DNA of 39,552 nt from Akkermansiaceae bacterium UBA1315. Its GTDB lineage: Bacteria > Verrucomicrobiota > Verrucomicrobiia > Verrucomicrobiales > Akkermansiaceae. The stretch is from assembly GCA_002307065.1 (NCBI GenBank), contig DBTN01000048.1, positions 1 through 39,552 on the forward strand. The letters run 5' to 3'. Both the position numbers and the translations under genes were made by a program. Under the pieces are notes generated by a model. The model was not told the origin of the DNA. It saw only the letters and a list, made by a program, of their open reading frames with translations, and searched no databases. This document shows, piece by piece, positions 16,735 to 24,889 of the stretch (within the stretch, counting starts at the first letter, position 1; every line of letters starts with the position of its first letter).

Positions 16735-17295
16735 ATGTCCGAAGACGAAACCAAACCAGAAGCCGCCGTAAAGCCGGTGGTTGAGCCCACCGAAGCTCCA
16801 GCACCCGCCATTTCCGCCCCTGAGGCCGCCGCAGCACCTGCTGTCGCCGCTGACGGCACTCCTAAAAAGGATGTGAAGCGGGACATCTTCGCCGAAATCG
16901 GCGGAGGTGAAGAAGAAGTAAAAATCCACAAGGCGAAAGGCTCGAAGAATGTTTCGCGCGGGATCGTCCACGTGACTGCTACTTTCAACAACACCCTCGT
17001 CAGTGTCACCGACACGAATGGCAACTCGATCGGTTGGTCGAGCGCCGGCAAGATGGGTTTCAAAGGTTCCCGCAAGAGCACCGCATACGCGGCTCAGGTG
17101 GTTTCTCAAGATGCCTGCCGCCAAGCGATGGGTCACGGTTTGAAAGAAGTCGACGTCCGTGTCAAAGGTCCGGGTTCCGGCCGTGAGTCCGCTGTCCGTG
17201 CCGTTCAAGGCCTCGGATTGGAGATTCTCTCGATCCGCGACGTGACTCCAATTCCTCACAATGGCTGCCGTCCGAAAAAAGCGCGCCGCGTCTAA
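16735..17295 (+). CDS. rpsK: 30S ribosomal protein S11 with N-terminal extension
   Basis: The conserved S11 core starts near residue 72 (KNVSRGIVHVTATFNNTLVSVTD) and runs to the end (PIPHNGCRPKKARRV) with the usual G-rich rRNA-binding segment VKGPGSGRESA. The protein is 186 residues, whereas S11 is usually about 129. The extra 55-60 N-terminal residues are rich in Ala, Pro and Glu (APAPAISAPEAAAAPAVAA) and end in a charged KKDVKRDIFAEIGGGEEE. S11 binds 16S rRNA in the platform near the mRNA exit. No internal Met lies between the extension and the core, so the extension seems real. Confidence 0.95.
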   Translation: MSEDETKPEAAVKPVVEPTEAPAPAISAPEAAAAPAVAADGTPKKDVKRDIFAEIGGGEEEVKIHKAKGSKNVSRGIVHVTATFNNTLVSVTDTNGNSIGWSSAGKMGFKGSRKSTAYAAQVVSQDACRQAMGHGLKEVDVRVKGPGSGRESAVRAVQGLGLEILSIRDVTPIPHNGCRPKKARRV

Positions 17296-17320
17296 TCCCA
17301 ACTTTTAGAAATTTCCGAAC

Positions 17321-17932
17321 ATGGCACGTTATACAGGTCCACGCGCGAAGATCAGCCGCCGCTTTGGTGTCTCTCTCTTTGGCCCATCGAAGGCATTTGA
17401 ACGCCGCAATTTCCCACCAGGCCAGCACGGTGTGCGCGCCGGTCGTAAGAAGAAGAGCGAATACTCCGTCGCACTTGGCGAGAAGCAAAAGCTTCGTTTC
17501 CAATACGGCGTTCTCGAAAAACAATTCCGCGGTTACTACGAAGAAGCCGCTCGTCGCCGTGGTGTGACGGGTGTGATCCTTCTCCAACTTCTGGAAACCC
17601 GTCTCGACAACGTGGTTTACCGGTCCGGTTTTGGCAACACCCGCCAAGCCGCCCGCCAGTTGGTCAACCACGGTCACGTCCTTGTGAACGGACGCACCGT
17701 TGACATTGCCAGCTTCCAAGTGAAGCCAGGTGACGTCATCAAAGTCGGCAGCCGCCCATCCGCCCAACAACTTGCTCTCCGCATGTTGGATCTCACCCAA
17801 GCAGCTCCAATCGTTGATTGGCTCTCGGTTGATAAGGACAAGATGGAAGCCACCGTTTCCCGCGTCCCAGAGCGCGCTGACATCGATCCGCTCGTCAACG
17901 AGCAGCTCATCGTCGAGCTCTACTCCCGCTAA
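17321..17932 (+). CDS. rpsD: 30S ribosomal protein S4
   Basis: 203 residues. The N-terminus MARYTGPRAKISRRFGVSLFG and the S4 RNA-binding domain (LETRLDNVVYRSGFGNTRQAARQLVNHGHVLVNG) are clear. The N-terminal zinc-binding Cys residues found in some S4 proteins are absent, so this is the Zn-independent form. S4 is a primary 16S rRNA-binding assembly protein and, in other bacteria, the repressor of this operon. It is followed by a strong terminator rather than by rpoA and rplQ. Confidence 0.97.
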   Translation: MARYTGPRAKISRRFGVSLFGPSKAFERRNFPPGQHGVRAGRKKKSEYSVALGEKQKLRFQYGVLEKQFRGYYEEAARRRGVTGVILLQLLETRLDNVVYRSGFGNTRQAARQLVNHGHVLVNGRTVDIASFQVKPGDVIKVGSRPSAQQLALRMLDLTQAAPIVDWLSVDKDKMEATVSRVPERADIDPLVNEQLIVELYSR

Positions 17933-17958
17933 TTTTCCCCAAGGAATTTGGTTTTATC

Positions 17959-17991
17959 AAACGCCCGTGCCGAAAGGTCCGGGCGTTTTTT
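17959..17991 (+). terminator. Intrinsic terminator of rpsM-rpsK-rpsD
   Basis: AAACGCCCG (17959-17967) pairs perfectly with CGGGCGTTT (17980-17988), with a 12-base loop and a T6 run at 17986-17991. It lies 26 bp after the rpsD stop. Confidence 0.92.
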
Positions 17992-18031
17992 GTGGGCTTT
18001 ACCGGTTTGAAAATTCGGGTAAGATCAATCC

Positions 18032-18298
18032 ATGAGCACGATCACCGCGATTCTTGAGGTTGATGCGGATGGGAGTTTACATCTTCCGCTTCCAGCAGAC
18101 TTGACGATGAGGAAGGAATTCAAAGTGGTCGCGACTCTCACACCGGTTTTAAGTGAGGCCGAAAAAAAACAGGCTCATCGGGCGGCAATGGAAGCTTTAA
18201 GGAGCATTGCGGAGCGAGGTGGCCTCGGAATTGAAGACCCTGTCGCATGGCAACGGGAAATTCGTAAAGATCGTTCTCTGCCTGGACGGGACGAATGA
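18032..18298 (+). CDS. VapB-like antitoxin
   Basis: An 88-residue protein. The N-terminus has an AbrB-like or related DNA-binding beta-strand pattern (ITAILEVDADGSLHLPLP), and the C-terminus is charged and helical (GIEDPVAWQREIRKDRSLPG), as expected for toxin wrapping. The family assignment rests mainly on its position: the last 4 bases overlap the start of the PIN-domain toxin (ATGA), which implies translational coupling. Confidence 0.78.
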   Translation: MSTITAILEVDADGSLHLPLPADLTMRKEFKVVATLTPVLSEAEKKQAHRAAMEALRSIAERGGLGIEDPVAWQREIRKDRSLPGRDE

Positions 18299-18684
18299 AA
18301 CTTCTAGACAGCAACGTCGTTATTTATGCCGCCGATCTCCGCCATTCTTGGCTGGCGGATTGGATCGACCTGGAGGAGTTTAGAACCTCGACTGTCACTA
18401 AGATTGAGGTCTTGGGATATCACAAACTCACCTTCGATCAAACGAAGCGGCTGGAACCTTTTTTCGGAAAGTCACTCATCATTCCGATGGATGACGAAAT
18501 CGAGAAAGTGGCAATTTCTCTTCGGTCTCAGAAAAGGATGGGACTGGGCGACGCAATTATTGGGGCGACCGCGCTAGTATACGATTTCGAATTGGTGACT
18601 CGAAATGTGAAGGATTTTGATTGGATAACCGGTTTGAAAATCATCAACCCCTTTGACTTACTTGAAGAAGATGGGTTGAGGTGA
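18295..18684 (+). CDS. VapC-type PIN-domain toxin
   Basis: A 129-residue PIN-domain ribonuclease. The metal-binding acids of the fold can be seen: D5 in LLDSNVVIYA, E38 in TVTKIEVLG, D86 in LGDAIIGATAL, and D107 in TRNVKDFDWI. VapC toxins cleave tRNA or rRNA and are inhibited by VapB. The pair stands alone downstream of the ribosomal operon terminator, so it is transcribed separately. Normal length, no damage visible. Confidence 0.9.
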   Translation: MKLLDSNVVIYAADLRHSWLADWIDLEEFRTSTVTKIEVLGYHKLTFDQTKRLEPFFGKSLIIPMDDEIEKVAISLRSQKRMGLGDAIIGATALVYDFELVTRNVKDFDWITGLKIINPFDLLEEDGLR

Positions 18685-18692
18685 GCCGCAAT

Positions 18693-19085
18693 TTATGGAT
18701 CAGCTGGGCGGTTTGCATCGGTTCCGGCGGGTTCCCACAGTTCGATCGGATTTCCATCGGGATCTCGGAGGTGGGCGAAGCGACCGTTCGGGTAAATGGT
18801 TTCTTCGACTCTTATTTCGATGTTCGATGATTGGAGTTGGGCGACCATGGCCTCAAGATTCCGGACTCGGAAATTGATCCGCCATTCATATTCGGAAGAA
18901 CCGTATTCTTGTGATGCTCTTGTTTCTGCACCGAAAACCGTCGGGCCTTCATCTTGCCACCAGGATCCGTCCTCATACTCGATGCCTACTTTTCTAACGC
19001 CCAAGTGTTTTTCATACCACTCGTTCAGGGTCTCCGAATTTTTACTTCTGAAAAAGAAACCTCCGATGCCTGTTACTTTTTCCAT
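18693..19085 (-). CDS. VOC-family (glyoxalase-fold) protein
   Basis: A 130-residue protein with the glyoxalase/bleomycin-resistance fold: IGGFFFRSKNSETLNEWYEKHLGV at the N-terminus, INFRVRNLEAMVAQLQ in the middle, and AHLRDPDGNPIELWEP at the end, where the Glu is the usual metal ligand. The substrate cannot be predicted. I start at the ATG at 19085 because the longer frame has an unrelated 19-residue extension. It lies 26 bp downstream of the Nudix gene on the same strand. Confidence 0.88.
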   Translation of the reverse strand: MEKVTGIGGFFFRSKNSETLNEWYEKHLGVRKVGIEYEDGSWWQDEGPTVFGAETRASQEYGSSEYEWRINFRVRNLEAMVAQLQSSNIEIRVEETIYPNGRFAHLRDPDGNPIELWEPAGTDANRPADP

Positions 19086-19111
19086 GATGAAGATGGGCTT
19101 AAGGTTTTCTG

Positions 19112-19606
19112 TTACGGCGCATCGGGAGTGATCTCCCGCCACAGCAACCGGTCGCCTTCAAAAGAGAATTTTCCGAGGAAGGACCGGTTTTCTAACAGAA
19201 GTGGCAGCCAGTATTGGTCGTCTTCCCACATGCGCTGATAAGGGATTTCTGAAACCGGTGTCCAGACCGGTATGGCTTCGTCGGTTTCGGTGGGGGTGCC
19301 GGTGAAATCATCAGCGCGGTAAACGTGGCAAATGATGTGCGGGACATCGGACATGGCAAAATGGAGTTCGCCGAGTTTGACCGGTTTGAGCGGGGTGACG
19401 TGGAGTTCCTCTTGGGTCTCGCGGATGGCGGATTGGAGAGGGGTTTCGCCTTCGTCGATCTTTCCGCCGGGGCCGTTGATTTTACCGGCGCCGAGGCCGC
19501 GCTTTTTTTCGATGAGGAGGATTTGGCCGTCCTTCACGATGAACATGATGGTGGCGTGGATGCCAGGGATCCATGCTGACCAGTCAATCGGAGAAGGAAG
19601 ATTCAA
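19112..19606 (-). CDS. MTH1-like Nudix hydrolase (8-oxo-dGTPase candidate)
   Basis: A 164-residue Nudix protein. The Nudix box runs from G48 to V70 (GKIDEGETPLQSAIRETQEE) with His where the usual Gly stands near its end. Flanking motifs are close to animal MTH1/NUDT1 rather than E. coli MutT: KKRGLGAGKINGPGGK, TPTETDEAIPVW, and MWEDDQYWLPLLL followed by FLGKFSFEGD. This points to hydrolysis of oxidised purine nucleoside triphosphates; the activity is family inference. The start appears to be a TTG at 19606 that lies within an AATCAAGAG-type repeat; no ATG precedes the fold in frame. Confidence 0.88.
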   Translation of the reverse strand: MNLPSPIDWSAWIPGIHATIMFIVKDGQILLIEKKRGLGAGKINGPGGKIDEGETPLQSAIRETQEELHVTPLKPVKLGELHFAMSDVPHIICHVYRADDFTGTPTETDEAIPVWTPVSEIPYQRMWEDDQYWLPLLLENRSFLGKFSFEGDRLLWREITPDAP

Positions 19607-19626
19607 GAGTCCAGAACCAAGATTGA
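19599..19626 (+). repeat. Solo AATCAAGAG-type repeat over the Nudix start
   Basis: AGATTCAAGAGTCCAGA, then ACCAAGATTG, resembles the ends of the four-helix cassette (AGAATCAAGAGTCCAGA at 14626-14642). The TTG start codon of the Nudix gene lies inside it. Confidence 0.55.
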
Positions 19627-19639
19627 AGTGAAGAGAAGA

Positions 19640-19655
19640 ACGGACTGAAGTCCGT
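19640..19655. repeat. Palindrome downstream of gcvP, REP-like
   Basis: ACGGACT-GA-AGTCCGT is a perfect 7-bp inverted repeat followed by GGTCC and a T6 run on the plus strand (19663-19668). In the gcvP direction the stem is followed by TTCTTCTCTTC, a weak terminator tail. It sits beside the AATCAAGAG copy. It could be the gcvP terminator, a REP-type element, or both. Confidence 0.5.
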
Positions 19656-19666
19656 GGTCCAATTTT

Positions 19667-22483
19667 TTACTCGGCGTAGGCTTCGACGGAGTCGCAGGTG
19701 CAGACGAGGTTGCGGTCGCCGTGGACGTTGTCGATGCGGCCGACGGATGGCCAGAATTTGTGCTGGCGCAAATACGGCAACGGGAAGGCGGCTTGCTCAC
19801 GGGAGTAAGCGTGCGGCCATTCGTTGGCACAGATCGTTTCCGCAGGGTGCGGGGCGTTCTTGAGCGGGTTGTCGGTCGCATCGAGCTCGCCGCGAATGAC
19901 GGCGGAAATTTCTCCGTGGATCGAAATCATCGCATCACAGAACCGGTCGAGCTCGGCTTTCGATTCCGATTCGGTTGGTTCGATCATGAGAGTGCCGTTG
20001 ACCGGCCAGCTCATGGTCGGTGCGTGGAATCCGTAGTCCATCAGACGCTTGGCGACGTCCTCGACGGTGATGCCGCTTTGGTCGGAAAGCGGGCGGACGT
20101 CGATGATGCATTCGTGGGCGACGAGGCCTTCATTACCGGTGTAGAGAACCGGGAAAAAGGGAGCGAGTTTTTTGGCGATATAGTTCGCGTTGAGGATTGC
20201 GACACTGGTTGCTTCGGTCAAACCGGTGGCACCCATCATGGCGATATACATCCATGAAATCGTGTTGATCGATGCGCTGCCCCAAGGCGCGGAGCAAACG
20301 GCGGTCGCTTTCGATTCGAGGGCGAAATGTCCGGGAAGGAACGGTACGAGCTGGGGGGCGACGCCGATCGGGCCGACTCCTGGGCCGCCGCCACCGTGAG
20401 GGATGCAGAAGGTTTTGTGAAGATTAAGGTGGCAGACATCCGCACCGATCGAGCCGGGGCTGGTCAGGCCGACTTGTGCATTCATGTTCGCGCCGTCCAT
20501 GTAAACTTGGCCACCGGCGTCGTGGATGATGTTACAAATGTCGCGGATGGTTTCTTCGAAAACCCCGTGAGTGGATGGATAGGTCACCATCAATGCGGAA
20601 AGGTTTTCGCGGTGCTCTTCCGTGCGGGCGGCGAGATCGGCGACGTCGATATTGCCTTTTTCGTCACATTTTACGGCGATGACTTTCATGCCCGCCATCA
20701 CAGCCGAGGCGGGATTGGTGCCGTGGGCGGACGTGGGGATCAGACAGATGTTTCGATGCGAATCGCCGCGAGAAAGGTGATAGTTTCGGATCGCGAGCAA
20801 ACCGGCGTATTCACCTTGTGAGCCGGCATTGGGTTGCAACGAAACGGCGGCGAAACCGGTGATCTCCGCCAGCCAGTCTTCTAACAGACCGAGCATTTCG
20901 CGGTAACCGCAGCTTTGATTTTCCGGGACGAATGGATGGATCGAGGAAACTTCTGGCCAACTGAGCGGCATCATTTCCGAGGTTGCGTTCAGCTTCATCG
21001 TGCAGGAGCCGAGTGCGATCATCGATTCGTTCAACGCGAGGTCTTTCGATTCGAGGCGCTTCAGGTAACGCAGCATATCCGTCTCCGAATGATAGCTGTT
21101 GAAGACTTTTTGTTCGAGGAAACCGGTGGTGCGGCTGAGCGATTCCGGCCAAGCGATGGAAGAGCTGGAATTGGTGGAACGCTGGGCTCCAAAGGCTTCG
21201 GCGATGAGCGAGACATCGGCTGAAGTTGTCGTTTCGTCGAGCGATATGCCGAGGTGATCGGGATCGATGAGGCGGAGATTGATGCCGGAGGCGATGGCGC
21301 GGGAGAGAATCTCTTCGGCGGCGCCGGTTACTTTGGCGACGATCGTGTCAAAAAAAGCGCCGGCTTCGATTTCGATGCCTGCGGCTTCGAGCGTCGCTTT
21401 GAGATCGGCGGTGTGGGAATGGACGCTGTGGGCGATGTGCTTCAGTCCGTCCGGGCCGTGATAAACCGCGTACATCGATGCCATGACCGCGAGCAGAACT
21501 TGAGCGGTGCAAATATTCGAAGTCGCCTTGTCGCGGCGGATGTGTTGTTCGCGGGTTTGCAGGGCCAACCGGTAGCCGGGCTTGCCGCGTGAATCGATGG
21601 AAACGCCGATTAATCGACCGGGCATTTTCCGTTTCAGCGCGTCCTTGCAAGCCATGAAACCGGCGTGAGGGCCGCCGAAACCGAGTGGCACGCCGAAACG
21701 CTGAGCGGAGCCGACGCAAATATCCGCGCCAAATTCGCCGGGCGCTTTCAGCAAGGTCAGCGCCAAAAGATCGGCGGCGACAATGTTGACGATCCCAGCC
21801 TTGGTGTTTTTTTCGAAAAATTCCGCGAAGTCATCCACACGACCGCGAGTGTCGGGATACTGGACGATGACGGCGAATGTTCCCTCAGCGGGTTCAAATT
21901 TTTGCCAATCACCGATCACCACTTCGACGCCAAGTGGTTCGGCACGGGTGGTGATGACGTCGACCGTTTGCGGATGGCAGCGATCGGAAACGAAAATCGA
22001 TTTTCCTTTCGGTTTGCCGGAAAGCGCGAGGCTCATCGCTTCGGCGGCGGCGGTTCCTTCATCGAGCAGCGAGGCGTTCGAAACGTCCAAGCCGGTCAGA
22101 TCGGTGATGATCGTTTGGAAATTGAGCAATGCTTCGAGCCGGCCTTGGGCGATCTCGGCTTGGTAGGGCGTGTAAGCCGTGTACCAGCCGGGATTTTCCA
22201 AAATGTTCCGTTGGATGACTCCGGGGGTGTGAGTCCCGTAGTAACCCTGTCCGATGAAGGATCTGAGGACTTGGTTTTTTCCCATGATCGATTTCAGCCA
22301 AGCGAGTGCTTCCTGTTCGGAGCGCGGTTGGGGGAGATCGAGGGTTTCGTCGAGTCGGATGCCGGCAGGGACGGCGGAATCGACGAGAGCATTCAAAGAT
22401 GCGTAACCGGTTTCTCGGAGCATCTCCTCGCGATCGGGACCTACAGGACCAAGGTGACGGCTGCGAAAATCGGTGCGTGGCAT
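19667..22483 (-). CDS. gcvP: Glycine dehydrogenase (P-protein)
   Basis: A 938-residue single-chain P-protein (the split two-subunit form is not used). It decarboxylates glycine with pyridoxal phosphate and passes the aminomethyl group to the lipoyl arm of GcvH. The N-terminus RHLGPVGPDREEML and the PLP-lysine region HLNLHKTFCIPHGGGGPG (Lys near residue 688) are diagnostic. The stretch YYGTHTPGVIQRNILENPGWYTAYTPYQ is also typical. It is last in the leftward operon gcvT-gcvH-gcvP, 39 bp after gcvH. No glycine riboswitch was seen upstream of the operon. Confidence 0.97.
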   Translation of the reverse strand: MPRTDFRSRHLGPVGPDREEMLRETGYASLNALVDSAVPAGIRLDETLDLPQPRSEQEALAWLKSIMGKNQVLRSFIGQGYYGTHTPGVIQRNILENPGWYTAYTPYQAEIAQGRLEALLNFQTIITDLTGLDVSNASLLDEGTAAAEAMSLALSGKPKGKSIFVSDRCHPQTVDVITTRAEPLGVEVVIGDWQKFEPAEGTFAVIVQYPDTRGRVDDFAEFFEKNTKAGIVNIVAADLLALTLLKAPGEFGADICVGSAQRFGVPLGFGGPHAGFMACKDALKRKMPGRLIGVSIDSRGKPGYRLALQTREQHIRRDKATSNICTAQVLLAVMASMYAVYHGPDGLKHIAHSVHSHTADLKATLEAAGIEIEAGAFFDTIVAKVTGAAEEILSRAIASGINLRLIDPDHLGISLDETTTSADVSLIAEAFGAQRSTNSSSSIAWPESLSRTTGFLEQKVFNSYHSETDMLRYLKRLESKDLALNESMIALGSCTMKLNATSEMMPLSWPEVSSIHPFVPENQSCGYREMLGLLEDWLAEITGFAAVSLQPNAGSQGEYAGLLAIRNYHLSRGDSHRNICLIPTSAHGTNPASAVMAGMKVIAVKCDEKGNIDVADLAARTEEHRENLSALMVTYPSTHGVFEETIRDICNIIHDAGGQVYMDGANMNAQVGLTSPGSIGADVCHLNLHKTFCIPHGGGGPGVGPIGVAPQLVPFLPGHFALESKATAVCSAPWGSASINTISWMYIAMMGATGLTEATSVAILNANYIAKKLAPFFPVLYTGNEGLVAHECIIDVRPLSDQSGITVEDVAKRLMDYGFHAPTMSWPVNGTLMIEPTESESKAELDRFCDAMISIHGEISAVIRGELDATDNPLKNAPHPAETICANEWPHAYSREQAAFPLPYLRQHKFWPSVGRIDNVHGDRNLVCTCDSVEAYAE

Positions 22484-22522
22484 GGGAAAAAGTGGAAAGA
22501 GATCAGTGAGCGTAAAAAAACC

Positions 22523-22906
22523 TTACGAAATGTGGGATTCGTAAGCTTCAGGGGAGAGCATCCCGTCGACTTCGGCCGGATTTTTCACGAGCATTTTGAA
22601 AATCCAGCCTTTGCCGTAAGGGTCGGTATTGACGAGCGACGGGTCATTTTCGACCTCGGGGTTGACCTCGACGATTTCGCCGGAAACCGGTGCGTAGATA
22701 TCGCTGGCGGCTTTGACGGATTCCACCACGGCGGATGGATCTCCGGCATCGACGACCCGGCCGACACTTGGGAGTTCGACGTAGACCACGTCAGTGAGTT
22801 CGGCTTGTGCGTGATCGGTGATTCCTACGGTAGCGACGTCGCCTTCGAGGCGGATCCATTCGTGAGACGGGTTATAATAGAGGTCGGTAGGGATGGACTT
22901 GGACAT
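22523..22906 (-). CDS. gcvH: Glycine cleavage system H protein
   Basis: A 127-residue lipoyl carrier. The lipoylated lysine is K65 in VVESVKAASDIYAPVSGE. The N-terminus (YYNPSHEWIRLEGDVATVGITDHAQ) and length are normal. It shuttles the aminomethyl group between GcvP and GcvT and is reoxidised by lipoamide dehydrogenase, which is not encoded in this window. It lies 49 bp after gcvT. Confidence 0.97.
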   Translation of the reverse strand: MSKSIPTDLYYNPSHEWIRLEGDVATVGITDHAQAELTDVVYVELPSVGRVVDAGDPSAVVESVKAASDIYAPVSGEIVEVNPEVENDPSLVNTDPYGKGWIFKMLVKNPAEVDGMLSPEAYESHIS

Positions 22907-22955
22907 GGAGTTTATCAGTTAACGGGATAAGGAAGAGAAGAAGTGTAGGGGTAAT

Positions 22956-24032
22956 TTATCGTTTTTTGAGGAAGGGTTTTTTCACAACTTGGGCGGGGCA
23001 GAGTTTTCCGCGGACGTCAATGCTGAGAAGAGTGCCGGGTTTGGCGAATTCGGATGGCAAATAGGCCATGGCGATACCGGTCATGAGCGTGGGAGACAGC
23101 ACGCCGCTCGCCACCTCTCCGATGACGTTGCCGGTTTGGGAAACGACCGGGTAGTGCGAGCGGGGTGGGGCGCCTTTTTCGAGATATTGGATGCCGACCA
23201 GTTTGACCTCGGTGCCTCCGGTTTTTTGGCTGGCGAGGATTTCGCGACCGGTGAAATCGCCTTTTTCGAGATCGACGAAAAATCCGAGCCCGGCTTCGAT
23301 GGGGGTGCGGTTCGGTGAAAGGTCGTTGCCGTTGAGCGGATAACCCATTTCCAGGCGCAGCGTGTCACGTGCGCCAAGGCCGCAAGGTTTCGCACCGGCG
23401 TCGAGGAATTTGTCCCAGGCAGCGATTCCTTCTTCGGCGGGGCAGAAAAATTCGAAACCATCTTCGCCGGTGTATCCGGTTCGGCAGACGATCGCGCCTG
23501 CGGCCGTGGTAGCGAATCCGTTGCGCGGTGGCAGGGTGTCTTCGGGGAAGATCGCTTGGAAAATTGCGGCGCTGTTTGGGCCCTGAACGGCCATTCCGGC
23601 CCACTGATCGCTTTCGTTTCGCAGTTCGATTCCGTCGTCGAGGTGTTCTTGAAGCCAGGAAAAATCCTCGTCGATCATCGAGGCATTGACGACCAGCAGG
23701 AAGGTGGATTCGCCGGTCCGGTAAACGATCAGGTCATCGATCACACCGCCGGATGAATTGAGCATCAGCGTGTATTGCCCTTCGCCGAGGCCGAGTTTGG
23801 CGACGTTGTTCGTGAGCATTCGATTGAGCCAAGCGCAGGAAGCCGAACCCGTTACGAAAAACTGTCCCATGTGGGAGATATCGAAAATGCCCACGTCATT
23901 TCGCACGGCGGCGTGTTCGTTGAGGATGGAGGTGTACTGGATTGGCATCAGCCAACCGGCAAAGGGAACGAGCTTGCCCCCGAGTGCGAGATGCGCTGCT
24001 TCCAGCGGGGTGCGTTTTACTTCTTCGGTCAC
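22956..24032 (-). CDS. gcvT: Aminomethyltransferase (T-protein)
   Basis: A 358-residue protein. It transfers the methylene group from the lipoyl arm of GcvH to tetrahydrofolate and releases ammonia. Signatures are RTPLEAAHLALGGKLVPFAGW, ISHMGQF, GYTGEDGFEFF, and LGARDTLRLEMGYPLNG with the folate-site acid. I choose the GTG at 24032 (VTEEVKRTPL); the frame stays open to 24170, but the upstream part matches nothing and would overlap the divergent rhomboid-like gene. First gene of the glycine cleavage operon. Confidence 0.95.
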   Translation of the reverse strand: MTEEVKRTPLEAAHLALGGKLVPFAGWLMPIQYTSILNEHAAVRNDVGIFDISHMGQFFVTGSASCAWLNRMLTNNVAKLGLGEGQYTLMLNSSGGVIDDLIVYRTGESTFLLVVNASMIDEDFSWLQEHLDDGIELRNESDQWAGMAVQGPNSAAIFQAIFPEDTLPPRNGFATTAAGAIVCRTGYTGEDGFEFFCPAEEGIAAWDKFLDAGAKPCGLGARDTLRLEMGYPLNGNDLSPNRTPIEAGLGFFVDLEKGDFTGREILASQKTGGTEVKLVGIQYLEKGAPPRSHYPVVSQTGNVIGEVASGVLSPTLMTGIAMAYLPSEFAKPGTLLSIDVRGKLCPAQVVKKPFLKKR

Positions 24033-24097
24033 GCGGCGGAGCGTGGGATTGTCACCGGTGCTTGTCAATCTGCGGCAAGCGGCGATGATCTCTGGAC

Positions 24098-24883
24098 ATG
24101 GTTTTTCTTGATCGAATGGAACGACGCTTCGGCTGGTTGGCTTTCCCGGGACTTCTCCGGTTTTACGCATTGTTTCAGGTTTTGGTGTTCGGATTGCAGA
24201 TTTTCCGGCCGGGTGTGGAGGAATTGCTTGAGTTTGATCGGTCGAAAATTCTCGCCGGTGAGGTCTGGCGGGTGGTGACCTTTTTATTTGCGTCGAACGG
24301 TTTTGGCGGAACCGGGATATTGGCGGTCGTGTTCCTGCTCTTTATGGTGCTGATCGCATCGATGATGAGCGATGCGCTGGAAGGCGCTTGGGGCGTTTTT
24401 CGAACTTCGATTTTCCACTATTGCGGCGTCATCGGCTTGATCGCGGCGAATTTTCTCTATCGGCAAACGGTCGACGGCAGTGGTTTCTTTTTGTATCAGT
24501 CAGCGTTTTTTGCCTTCGCGACGTTGTTTCCTAAGACGGAATTCCGGTTGTTTTTCGTGCTGCCGGTTCAGGTTCGATTCATTGCGATCTTTCTGGCGAT
24601 TGTGATGTTGCTGCCGGTTTTGCGAGCTCCGGTCATGTTGCCCTTTTTTCTGCTAAGCTTCGCCAGCTATCTCGTGTTCGCCGGTATTCCCGCGCTGCGA
24701 GGGAGGGCGAAACTGCGGGATTCCGGAAAACGGATGAAAAGCTTCAAGGCCGCGACCGCGAAAGGAGACGCGGCGTTTCACCGGTGTGCGGTTTGCGACC
24801 GGACGGAGATTTCCAATCCGGAGCTCGAATTCCGTATCGGCGCGGACGGGAAAGAATACTGCAGCGAGCATTTGCCGCAGTGA
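24098..24883 (+). CDS. Rhomboid-like membrane protein, predicted inactive
   Basis: A 261-residue protein with about five or six hydrophobic segments (LLRFYALFQVLVFGLQIF, ILAVVFLLFMVLIAS, FHYCGVIGLIAANFLY, FRLFFVLPVQVRFIAIFLAI, MLPFFLLSFASYLVFAGI). The order, including the soluble WRVVTFLFA segment after the first helix, resembles rhomboid proteases. The catalytic GxSG is replaced by LYQSAFF and no catalytic His follows, so it is probably a pseudoprotease. The cytoplasmic tail (residues about 225-260) carries CAVCDRTE and later YCSEHL, a possible small metal-binding finger. Function unknown. It converges on ftsY with 6 bp between the stop codons. Confidence 0.7.
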   Translation: MVFLDRMERRFGWLAFPGLLRFYALFQVLVFGLQIFRPGVEELLEFDRSKILAGEVWRVVTFLFASNGFGGTGILAVVFLLFMVLIASMMSDALEGAWGVFRTSIFHYCGVIGLIAANFLYRQTVDGSGFFLYQSAFFAFATLFPKTEFRLFFVLPVQVRFIAIFLAIVMLLPVLRAPVMLPFFLLSFASYLVFAGIPALRGRAKLRDSGKRMKSFKAATAKGDAAFHRCAVCDRTEISNPELEFRIGADGKEYCSEHLPQ

Positions 24884-24889
24884 GACCGG

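Noticed and set aside
24033..24097. Glycine riboswitch upstream of gcvT
   Set aside because: The 65-bp gap to the divergent gene is too short and shows no paired-aptamer sequence.
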